Below are positions 4,922-11,161 of a DNA stretch of 11,161 bases, piece after piece; position 1 is the first letter of the stretch; each line of letters opens with the position of its first letter. The notes under the pieces are model-generated. The model was not told the origin of the DNA, did no database searches, and was given only the letters and a program-made list of their open reading frames with translations. The stretch covers positions 1 through 11,161 of the forward strand of contig DATANR010000402.1 of assembly GCA_036266155.1 (NCBI GenBank), written 5' to 3'. The position numbers and the translations under genes are program-made. The stretch comes from SIAJ01 sp036266155 (GTDB lineage Bacteria > Planctomycetota > Planctomycetia > Gemmatales > Gemmataceae).

Positions 4922-7444
4922 ATGGTCGGCCCCGACAATCGGCCTGAATTGCTCGCCCCCGCGGGCGACTGGGAAGCGTTGCGCGCCGCGTGCGCCAACG
5001 GGGCCGACGCGGTTTACTTCGGCCTGTCCGCATTCAATGCACGACATCGTGCTGCCAACTTCACGCCCGAGGATCTGCCGAAGGTCCTCGGATTTCTGCA
5101 CGCGCGTAACGTCCGGGGGTTCGTCACTCTCAACACCTTGATCTTCAGCGACGAACTGAAAGATGTCGCCACCTATGTGCGCCTGATCGCTGAGGCCGGC
5201 GCCGACGCGGTCATTGTGCAGGACGTTGGACTGGCCCGGCTGATTGTGCGAATGGCCCCCGACCTGCACGTCCATGCATCCACGCAGATGACCTTGACCG
5301 AGCCGCGCGGCGTCGAGTGGGCCCGCGAGCGCCTCAACATCCGCCGAGCGGTGCTGGCACGCGAACTGTCCGTCGCTGACATTCGCAAGGTCGCGGAACA
5401 ATCGAGCGTCCCGCTCGAAGTGTTCGTTCATGGCGCTTTGTGCGTCGCGTATTCGGGCCAGTGCCTGACCAGCGAGGCGCTGGGCGGCCGCAGCGCCAAC
5501 CGCGGCCAGTGCGCTCAGGCATGTCGCCTGCCTTATGAGATGGTCGTCGACGGCAAAGTCCGCGATCTCGGTGACCGGGCTTATTTGCTCAGCCCGCAGG
5601 ACCTGGCGGCCCATGAGTTTGTCGGCCAATTAACCGAAGCCGGTGTCATCAGCTTCAAGATCGAGGGCCGCCTCAAGGGCGCTCCCTACGTCGCGGCCAC
5701 GACGAAGGCCTATCGGGATGCGATCGACGCGAGCGTCGTTGAACGTCCGTTCGTGTTGCCGGCCGAACAGGCTCGTGATCTTCAGCAGACTTTTTCGCGT
5801 GGCTTCACGCCCGGCTTTCTCGAGGGGCCGAACCATCAGCGACTCGTGGCCGGGCGCTTTCCGAAGAGTCGGGGCATCTGCATTGGCAAGGTCGTCGGCC
5901 GGATACATGATGGCGTCAAGGTTCACCTGGCCATCCGCGGTGACCTCAAAGAGATTCTCAATCGCGGCGACGGCGTCGTATTCGATCTTGGGCGGCCGGA
6001 AGAAAAGGAGCCAGGCGGCCGCGTTTGGAATGTGCATCTAACGATGCCTGTCGATCGGCGCACGAGCTTGGGTGATCTTCCCGTCATCGCGGTGAACTTT
6101 GCGGCCGGAGCCATTGACCCTGCTTCCATTCCATTGGGCACGCGCGTTTGGAAGACAGATGATCCGGCGATGCGACGCCGGCTGGAGCACACGTTCGTCG
6201 GCGACCCGATTGCGCGTCGCGCATCTGTCTGGATGACGATTGAAGGCCAGTTTGGTGGCGCGCTGCGTCTCACCGTTCGCGATGCCGAGGGGCGTGAAGC
6301 AAGTGCCGAGTGGCCTGGCCCGTTGGAGCAAGCGCGCAAACTGCAGATCGACATGCTTCGCGAGCAACTCGGCAGGCTTGGCGATACGCCCTTCGAGTTA
6401 GCCAATATCGACAACCGCATGCCGTCGGACGCAATGGTCCCGCGCAGCGTGCTCAATGATCTGCGTCGACAGGCCGTCGTGAGACTTCTAGATTTGCGCG
6501 AAGCGCAAAGCCGCATCGCGGTCGTCGATGTCGACGCGCTGTCGAAGCTGCGGGCCGAGATGAACTCGCGCGTCGATCATTCCGCACTCCGCGCTCCCCA
6601 TTCCTCACTTGCCGTCTTGGTCCGCACGCTCGACCAACTCGATGCTGTTCTGCCGTACAAGCCCGCGATGGTCTACTGCGACTTCGAGGACGCCCGGCGC
6701 TACAAGGAGGCCGTGCCCAAGGCGAAGACGGCCGGCATCCCGATCGGTCTCGCCACCATCCGCATCCTCAAGCCCGGCGAAGAGGGTTTCTTGAAACCCC
6801 TCCTGCAAGCCAGTCCGGACGCGGTGCTCATCCGCAATCTTGCCTCGATGCTGTTTTTCCGCGAGCACGCACCGCACATCGAGCAGATCGCCGACTTTTC
6901 GATGAACATCGCTAACGAGTTGACCGCCGATCTGCTCATGTGCGAAGGGTTCGCCCGCCTGGTGCCGAGCTACGACATGAACTGGGACCAGTTCGCCGCG
7001 CTAGTTCGACGGTCGGACCCGAACTGGTACGAACCGGTGATCCATCAGCACATGCCGATGTTTCACATGGAGCACTGCGTCTTCGCGGCGTTTCTGTCGA
7101 ACGGCAAAGACTGGCGCGATTGCGGCCGGCCGTGCGACCACCACAAGATCGAGTTGCGCGACCGTGTCGGCACCGGGTTCCCCGTGACACCGGATGCCGG
7201 CTGCCGGAACACGGTCTTCAATTCCGTTCCGCAGTCAGCGGCCGAGTACGTGCCGCAAATGCTGGCCCTCGGCCTCCGCCGTTTCCGCGTCGAACTGCTC
7301 CGCGAGACTCCCGAGCAAGTTGGGCCGCTGCTCGACGCCTATCGGCGGGTGATCGCCGGCACGGATGACGGCCGCGACACATGGCGCAAGCTGCGTGCCA
7401 TGAACCAACTCGGCGTCACACGCGGCACGCTCCAGCTTGTCTGA
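4922..7444 (+). CDS. Long-form U32 family protein, RlhA-like (peptidase U32 plus DUF3656 plus C-terminal U32 half)
   Basis: The product is 840 residues. Residues 7-35 (RPELLAPAGDWEAL, then GADAVYFG) are the classic U32 start. HGALCVAYSGQC followed by RGQCAQAC gives Cys174, Cys181, Cys197 and Cys201 with C-x6-C-x15-C-x3-C spacing, the iron-sulfur ligand pattern of this family. SFKIEGR (244-250) closes the domain. Residues about 280-525 look like DUF3656 (FTPGFLEGP, GRIHDGVKV). Residues about 565-840 form a further barrel-like half with Cys719, Cys734, Cys738 and Cys761. Although named peptidases, characterised members such as E. coli RlhA and TrhP hydroxylate rRNA or tRNA pyrimidines using prephenate-dependent chemistry. 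RlhA (C2501 of 23S rRNA) shares the U32-DUF3656 order but is about 650 residues, so this protein is longer. AAGG 5 bases before the ATG supports the start. It heads a three-gene operon. RNA modification is inferred from family. Confidence 0.93.
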   Translation: MVGPDNRPELLAPAGDWEALRAACANGADAVYFGLSAFNARHRAANFTPEDLPKVLGFLHARNVRGFVTLNTLIFSDELKDVATYVRLIAEAGADAVIVQDVGLARLIVRMAPDLHVHASTQMTLTEPRGVEWARERLNIRRAVLARELSVADIRKVAEQSSVPLEVFVHGALCVAYSGQCLTSEALGGRSANRGQCAQACRLPYEMVVDGKVRDLGDRAYLLSPQDLAAHEFVGQLTEAGVISFKIEGRLKGAPYVAATTKAYRDAIDASVVERPFVLPAEQARDLQQTFSRGFTPGFLEGPNHQRLVAGRFPKSRGICIGKVVGRIHDGVKVHLAIRGDLKEILNRGDGVVFDLGRPEEKEPGGRVWNVHLTMPVDRRTSLGDLPVIAVNFAAGAIDPASIPLGTRVWKTDDPAMRRRLEHTFVGDPIARRASVWMTIEGQFGGALRLTVRDAEGREASAEWPGPLEQARKLQIDMLREQLGRLGDTPFELANIDNRMPSDAMVPRSVLNDLRRQAVVRLLDLREAQSRIAVVDVDALSKLRAEMNSRVDHSALRAPHSSLAVLVRTLDQLDAVLPYKPAMVYCDFEDARRYKEAVPKAKTAGIPIGLATIRILKPGEEGFLKPLLQASPDAVLIRNLASMLFFREHAPHIEQIADFSMNIANELTADLLMCEGFARLVPSYDMNWDQFAALVRRSDPNWYEPVIHQHMPMFHMEHCVFAAFLSNGKDWRDCGRPCDHHKIELRDRVGTGFPVTPDAGCRNTVFNSVPQSAAEYVPQMLALGLRRFRVELLRETPEQVGPLLDAYRRVIAGTDDGRDTWRKLRAMNQLGVTRGTLQLV
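6578..6612 (+). repeat. Degenerate heptamer tandem array inside the U32 gene
   Basis: Five 7-base units follow each other: CATTCCG, CACTCCG, CGCTCCC, CATTCCT, CACTTGC. They encode HSALRAPHSSLA (residues 553-564), which falls in the linker between the DUF3656 half and the C-terminal half. The array keeps the frame. It looks like a short repeat expansion or intruding repeat tolerated in a flexible linker. Confidence 0.5.
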
Positions 7445-7462
7445 CTCACGCGAGATCATCGA

Positions 7463-8311
7463 GTGTTCACCGAATTCGACCTCACCGATGGCCCGATCCC
7501 GATCCACGTCACCGCCGGGCCCGCGAACGGTCCGCCGCTCATGCTCCTGCACGGGGTCGGCCGCCGCGGACTCGACTTCCTGCCGATCGTCCCAGCCCTG
7601 GCGACGCGCTGGCACTTGCACCTGATCGACCTCCGCGGCCACGGCGGATCGGGCCGAGCGCCGGGCCAGTATCGCGTCGGCGATCATGTCGAGGACGCGT
7701 TGTCAATCTTGAACTGGCTCGGCCGGCCGACGGTGTTGTTCGGGCACTCGCTCGGCGCACTCGTGGCAGCCGGCGTCGCGGCATCGCGGCAGGAACTGGT
7801 GAAAGCGATCATTCTCGAAGACCCGCCGTCGTCCGGCTTTCTGAAGAATCTGCAAGATACGTCCTACCATGCGACGTTCGTGGCGATGCGACGGCTCGCG
7901 GGATCGAACCGCGATGTCGGCGAAGTCGCACGCGAGTTGGGCGCGACGACAGTCCCCACGCCGCGCGGTCAGCTCCTGCTTTCCTCGTTACGCGACGGCT
8001 GCGCTCTCCGCTTTATCGCCCGATGCTTGGCCGACGTGGACGGCGACGTGTTCACACCGATCCTGGAGGGCGGCTGGCTGAATGGCTACGATGAGCAAGC
8101 TATCTGGCGCGGCATCACCTGCCCGGCCCTCCTGCTCCGGGGCGACCCGCAGGCCGGCGGCATGTTGCCGAGCGCGGATGCCAATGCAATGCGTACGCTG
8201 ATGTCCGATACAACGCGCATCGACTTCGAAAGTGTCGGCCACCTAATCCACGGCATGGCGACCGAAGCGACCGTGCGGCACGTGCTTAATTTTCTGGAAT
8301 CTCTCCCATGA
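7463..8311 (+). CDS. Alpha/beta hydrolase
   Basis: The 282-residue product is a full-length alpha/beta-hydrolase-fold enzyme that should cleave ester, amide, C-C or similar bonds by a Ser-His-Asp triad. The oxyanion region is LLHGVG (28-33), followed by DLRGHGGS (56-63), typical of the family. The nucleophile elbow is GHSLG (94-98) with Ser96. The acid is likely Asp228 in LLRGDPQ, and the base His260 in GHLIHG. A cap segment lies about 125-210. There is no signal peptide, so it is cytoplasmic. The start is a GTG 18 bases after the U32 stop with only a weak GAG upstream; no in-frame ATG lies nearby. Its last 4 bases overlap the next ATG (ATGA), indicating translational coupling to the amidohydrolase. 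Substrate cannot be read from the sequence; lactonase or esterase activity feeding the next enzyme is one possibility. Confidence 0.93.
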   Translation: MFTEFDLTDGPIPIHVTAGPANGPPLMLLHGVGRRGLDFLPIVPALATRWHLHLIDLRGHGGSGRAPGQYRVGDHVEDALSILNWLGRPTVLFGHSLGALVAAGVAASRQELVKAIILEDPPSSGFLKNLQDTSYHATFVAMRRLAGSNRDVGEVARELGATTVPTPRGQLLLSSLRDGCALRFIARCLADVDGDVFTPILEGGWLNGYDEQAIWRGITCPALLLRGDPQAGGMLPSADANAMRTLMSDTTRIDFESVGHLIHGMATEATVRHVLNFLESLP

Positions 8312-9579
8312 AGCTCGCCACAGGCACCACCGTCATTGCCAATGGTCAACTCATCGACGGCGCCGGCGCCGCGCCCGTTCGCGACGCGGCCGTCGTCGTG
8401 AAGGACGGCAAGATTGCCTTTGCCGGGCCGGCGGTTCGCATTCCCGAGGTTCCGCCCGATGCTCGCCGCATTGACGCCAATGGCGGCACGATCATGCCGG
8501 GCCTCGTCGAAGCGCATTTTCATCCAACGTACTTCAACGTCGCTGCTCTCGAAGATCTCGACATCAAATACCCGGTCGAGTACGTGACGCTGTTGGCCGC
8601 CCACAACGCGAAGCTCGCCCTCGAATGCGGCTACACCGCGGCGCGCTCGGGCGGCAGCTTGTTCAACATCGACGTTTGGCTCAAGAAAGCGATCGAGAAC
8701 GACGTTTGTCCTGGCCCTCGGCTCGCCGCGAGTGGCCGAGAAATCTGCGGCGTCGGCGGCCTGATGGATTGGAACCCGGACTTCCGCAAGATCGGCATGG
8801 AGGGCCTCGTGCTGCTTGTCAATGGGCCCGACGAAGCACGGTCTGCCGTGCGCAAGCTGGTGAAGGATGGCGTCGAATGGGTGAAGACCTACCCGACCGG
8901 CGACGCGGCCGCCCCGGACACGAACGACCACCATACGCTTTGCATGACCTATGAGGAGATGCACGCGGTCGTTGCGACGGCCCACAACCACGGTCTCAAG
9001 GTGACCGGCCACTGCCGGGCAACGCAAGGGATCAACAACGCCCTGCGTGCAGGGTACGATGCGATCGAGCATGGCACGTTCATGGATGATGAAGCGCTGG
9101 AACTGTTGTTAAAGCGCGACGTGCCATGCGTGCCAGCCCTTCAGTTCGAATATGCGAGCATCGTGTTCGGCCCGGACTACGGGATGCCGCAAGCGGTGAT
9201 CGACGGGCACAAAGAAACGCTCGAAGGCGGGGCTGAGAGCGCGCGGCGCATCCTCCGTGCCGGCGGCCGGCTCGGCATGGGCGGCGACTATGGGTTCGCG
9301 TGGACGCCGCACGGGACCTATGCCAAGGAGTTGACCTTCTTCGTCAAGCGCGTTGGCCTGTCACCGCTCGAAGTCCTGAAATGTGCGACTAGGACCGGCG
9401 CCGAGATCATGGGCCGCGGCACTGAATTCGGCACGCTCGAGGCCGGCAAACTGGCCGACGTGCTGGTCGTCGACGGCGATGCGGTGTCCGATATCTCGAT
9501 CTTGGAAGACCGGTCACGCTTTATCGCCGTGATGCAAGGCGGCGTCGTGAAGGCGGGGCGATTGGCGCATCTCGCGTAA
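8308..9579 (+). CDS. Metal-dependent amidohydrolase (imidazolonepropionase/prolidase-like)
   Basis: The 423-residue product has the amidohydrolase-superfamily layout: an N-terminal beta segment with IANGQLIDGAG, then GLVEAHFHPT with His70 and His72 (the HxH metal pair), Lys193 in WVKTYPTGD (position of the bridging, often carboxylated Lys), His235 in GHCRA, His255 in IEHGTF, and Asp327 in MGGDYGF, the catalytic acid. The C-terminus ends with GKLADVLVVDGD, the usual return of the beta sandwich. All expected ligands are present, so it should be active with one or two divalent metals, most likely Zn. The closest style is the group of prolidase-like Xaa-Arg/Xaa-Pro dipeptidases and imidazolonepropionase relatives; the exact substrate is open. 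The start overlaps the hydrolase stop by 4 bases. It is cytoplasmic by lack of a signal peptide and is the last gene of the operon; no clear terminator follows. Confidence 0.95.
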   Translation: MKLATGTTVIANGQLIDGAGAAPVRDAAVVVKDGKIAFAGPAVRIPEVPPDARRIDANGGTIMPGLVEAHFHPTYFNVAALEDLDIKYPVEYVTLLAAHNAKLALECGYTAARSGGSLFNIDVWLKKAIENDVCPGPRLAASGREICGVGGLMDWNPDFRKIGMEGLVLLVNGPDEARSAVRKLVKDGVEWVKTYPTGDAAAPDTNDHHTLCMTYEEMHAVVATAHNHGLKVTGHCRATQGINNALRAGYDAIEHGTFMDDEALELLLKRDVPCVPALQFEYASIVFGPDYGMPQAVIDGHKETLEGGAESARRILRAGGRLGMGGDYGFAWTPHGTYAKELTFFVKRVGLSPLEVLKCATRTGAEIMGRGTEFGTLEAGKLADVLVVDGDAVSDISILEDRSRFIAVMQGGVVKAGRLAHLA

Positions 9580-9608
9580 TCGCCCCCAGATCGCTTTCTA
9601 TCGAGGTT

Positions 9609-10109
9609 TCATGGTCCGGCGGTGTATGTAATGGGACACGTAATATTGCAACCGCCGGCACCGGAGAAATAGCTCCCAAATTTGCCGATCATTGGTCCAC
9701 CTTCGCTGCGGTACAGGGTCAAGCTGCATCCACCGGCGCCGAACCCTCCGCAAATCAAATTGGCCCATACTTGCTTGCCGAAATAGGTCCTGGGATCTTC
9801 ATAGAACTGGCCCGCGCCCGCCCATGCCCCTGTCGCCCATGCGGTCCAGTCCCCACCAGTCGGATGGGCTCCGGCTGTCCAAAAAGGATGTGGGGCGCCG
9901 CCGGTCCAGTCCGTGGTAAAGGCATAGTGGCCGAAACCCGACGCAATTGCTCCGGCCCAAACAGCAGGCCATTGTGACGAGTCGCCTGTCTTGACGGCTT
10001 CCAACAGTTGGGCGTGAGACTGCACAACCTTTGCTAATCTTCCGGCAGCCTCCCGTGCCTCGGCCGCTTTCGCGATGAGCAGATTCGAGTCGCCCGCGCT
10101 CTTTGACAT
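9609..10109 (-). CDS. Orphan Trp/Gly/Cys-rich protein, unknown function
   Basis: The 166-residue frame is strongly supported by AGGAG (10118-10122) 8 bases before the ATG. Residues 8-40 form a likely amphipathic helix (LLIAKAAEAREAAGRLAKVV). Residues 45-165 are very rich in Gly, Ala and aromatics, with 8 Trp (47, 51, 68, 77, 88, 91, 96, 115). Four Cys (120, 128, 154, 158) lie in two similar segments, GAGGCSLT (124-131) and GAGGCNIT (150-157), so the end appears to hold a repeated strand. There is no signal peptide. The order F-x-D...YF...VW...L-x-LYRSEGGPMIGKF loosely recalls the Rhodococcus VapA-type beta barrel, but this is eye-level likeness only and I would not name it. It is convergent with the amidohydrolase (29-base gap) and stands alone, so it probably has its own promoter near the direct repeats upstream. 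Confidence 0.8.
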   Translation of the reverse strand: MSKSAGDSNLLIAKAAEAREAAGRLAKVVQSHAQLLEAVKTGDSSQWPAVWAGAIASGFGHYAFTTDWTGGAPHPFWTAGAHPTGGDWTAWATGAWAGAGQFYEDPRTYFGKQVWANLICGGFGAGGCSLTLYRSEGGPMIGKFGSYFSGAGGCNITCPITYTAGP

Positions 10110-10182
10110 GAGATGATCTCCTGGTGCTCGGCTTGGTTCAATTGGCCAAGGGGATCATGGTCATGCGAGACTGCTAATGCAA

Positions 10183-10219
10183 CGGGTAGCTTGAGGTAAA
10201 TTGCGGGTAGCTTCAGGTA
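10183..10219. repeat. Pair of 16-base direct repeats with 21-base period (possible operator)
   Basis: CGGGTAGCTTGAGGTA (10183-10198) recurs as CGGGTAGCTTCAGGTA (10204-10219) with one mismatch. The starts are 21 bases apart, two helical turns, so both copies face the same side of the DNA. They sit 74-110 bases upstream of the minus-strand orphan gene (start 10109) and downstream of the isomerase gene. This is the arrangement expected of a tandem activator or repressor site; the binding protein is unknown. Confidence 0.5.
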
Positions 10220-10296
10220 GGTCTAAAGGCGCGATGGCCAACCGACAGAATGATTCGACCCGACCGATTATGACGACGAGCCGTTAGCCGCCAGTC

Positions 10297-10313
10297 TCGC
10301 TTTTAGAAAGCGA
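10297..10313 (-). other. Short hairpin across the isomerase stop codon
   Basis: TCGCTTT (10297-10303) and AAAGCGA (10307-10313) form a perfect 7-bp stem with a 3-base loop. The stop codon of the minus-strand isomerase gene (10303-10305) lies in the loop and stem. No T-run follows on either strand, so it is at best a weak RNA end or stability element. Confidence 0.3.
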
Positions 10314-11121
10314 ATAACTCCCGAAACCGCTTCATTGTCTGCTTGGCCGCCGCGTCCGGCAACGGATGCGGAAAGCACTCGGCGCCGAAATAGCCGTCAA
10401 ATTGAATGTCGCGAACGGCCGCTACGATTGGCTCAAAGCTCATGTGCCCCAACCCCGCAGGCCGACGGTTCGAGTCGGCGAAGTGGATATGGCCGATGTG
10501 GCTCGCTCCGGCCCGGATCGATCCGGCGATGTCCGCTTCCTCGATGTTCATGTGGAACAAGTCGGCAAGCAACTTCACATTCGTTGGCAACCCTTTCAGG
10601 AACGCAATGCCGTCGGCGATGGTATTGAGCAAATTGGTCTCATAGCGGTTCAGTGGCTCGTAGATCAGTATCTGTCCGCGGCTTCCGGCATGATCGCCAA
10701 GAATCGTGAGCGCTTTGGCCAAATGGGCCAGAGCCTCGTCCCTGGTTACACCATCGCCCCAGCGGCCCTGCATCGAGCCAATAATGACCGGGGCATCCAG
10801 CGCGGCCGCGAAGTCGATCATCGAGCGGATGAAGCCGAGGGCTTTCTCACGGTGGGCCGCATTGGCGTGCGTCAGCGACAGTTTGTGCCGCACCCAGCCG
10901 GCCCCGCTGCCGACGGCCGACACGTTCAGCTTGTGCGGGGCGAGCAAGTCCTTGACTGCTTCGGGTTTTAGGGCGTCCGGCTCCGGCGGGAACAACTCGA
11001 TGGCGTCATACCCCAGCTTCGCGGCTGTCTGGATCGACGCCGGCAGATCGTCCCACAAAACGAACGGCCCGCCGCGTGCCTCCGGAATCAAGCAAACGGT
11101 GACACTGACTTTCACGGCCAT
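10303..11121 (-). CDS. Sugar (phosphate) isomerase/epimerase, TIM barrel (xylose isomerase-like)
   Basis: The 272-residue product belongs to the AP-endonuclease-2/xylose-isomerase-like TIM-barrel family, whose members isomerise or epimerise keto-sugars, hydroxypyruvate or inositol derivatives with a divalent metal. The signature EPLNRYETNLLNT (155-167) includes the metal ligand Glu155; the others are Asp187 in LLADLFHMNIEE, His213 in GHIHFADSNR and Glu248 in GAECFP. Their spacing (155, 187, 213, 248) closely follows that of D-tagatose 3-epimerase-type enzymes, and Glu155 with Glu248 would form the catalytic pair. Length matches the family. GGAG (11129-11132) 7 bases before the ATG confirms the start. 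No signal peptide is seen, so it acts in the cytoplasm. It is probably D-tagatose/L-ribulose 3-epimerase-like or hydroxypyruvate-isomerase-like; substrate cannot be fixed. Its own promoter would lie mostly beyond the right edge. Confidence 0.94.
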   Translation of the reverse strand: MAVKVSVTVCLIPEARGGPFVLWDDLPASIQTAAKLGYDAIELFPPEPDALKPEAVKDLLAPHKLNVSAVGSGAGWVRHKLSLTHANAAHREKALGFIRSMIDFAAALDAPVIIGSMQGRWGDGVTRDEALAHLAKALTILGDHAGSRGQILIYEPLNRYETNLLNTIADGIAFLKGLPTNVKLLADLFHMNIEEADIAGSIRAGASHIGHIHFADSNRRPAGLGHMSFEPIVAAVRDIQFDGYFGAECFPHPLPDAAAKQTMKRFRELFAF

Positions 11122-11161
11122 GGCGCATCTCCGAAGTACGCGGTCGGTATCACAGTCATAA

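Noticed and set aside
4727..5629. 300-residue minus-strand ORF under the U32 start
   Set aside because: The plus strand holds the well-defined U32 domain; the antisense product has no family features.
7381..8094. 237-residue plus-strand ORF in another frame over the hydrolase
   Set aside because: Extremely Arg/Pro-rich translation, typical of an out-of-frame reading of GC-rich coding DNA; the hydrolase frame has GHSLG and the other triad residues.
8086..9072. 328-residue minus-strand ORF under the hydrolase and amidohydrolase
   Set aside because: It spans the junction of two well-supported plus-strand genes and shows only shadow composition.

Overview
The window looks like a chromosomal segment of a planctomycete, probably of the Gemmatales/Isosphaerales type. 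This rests on GC-rich coding sequence, a transmembrane Hanks-type Ser/Thr kinase with a large extracytoplasmic C-terminal domain, and a repeat protein whose N-terminus carries an 'ALEGRDVPS'-type motif of the sort seen at the start of many large planctomycete surface proteins. The lineage is inferred from gene style only; no marker gene is present.

Layout. (1) 1-1569, minus strand: the N-terminal 523 residues of a large protein with RTX-like Gly/Asp repeats, running off the left edge. (2) 1570-2201: a 632-base divergent intergenic region with no convincing gene. It holds a 13-bp imperfect inverted repeat, a terminator-like hairpin, a promoter-like pair and a hairpin just before the kinase start. 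(3) 2202-4157: membrane Ser/Thr kinase. Behind it lie a small beta-rich orphan gene (4221-4574) and an 84-codon ORF (4599-4853) that copies the first ~46 residues of the kinase and then diverges, so it is probably a kinase remnant. (4) 4922-9579: a tight plus-strand operon of a long U32-family protein (RlhA-like, 840 aa, two cysteine quartets), an alpha/beta hydrolase and a metal-dependent amidohydrolase; the last two overlap by 4 bases. (5) 9609-10109, minus: an orphan Trp/Gly/Cys-rich protein with a strong Shine-Dalgarno, preceded by a pair of 16-base direct repeats spaced exactly 21 bases. (6) 10303-11121, minus: a TIM-barrel sugar (phosphate) isomerase/epimerase.

How the parts may work together. 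The kinase cluster looks like a sensing or signalling unit: ATP-dependent phosphorylation inside the cell, and a possible ligand-binding sandwich domain outside. The U32-hydrolase-amidohydrolase operon combines a probable RNA-modifying Fe-S enzyme with two hydrolases of unknown substrate; co-transcription is well supported but a shared pathway is not evident. No tRNA, rRNA, CRISPR array, insertion sequence or phage gene was seen. The least explained parts are the orphan at 9609-10109 with its repeat pair, the orphan between the two kinase N-termini, and the structured intergenic region 1570-2201.
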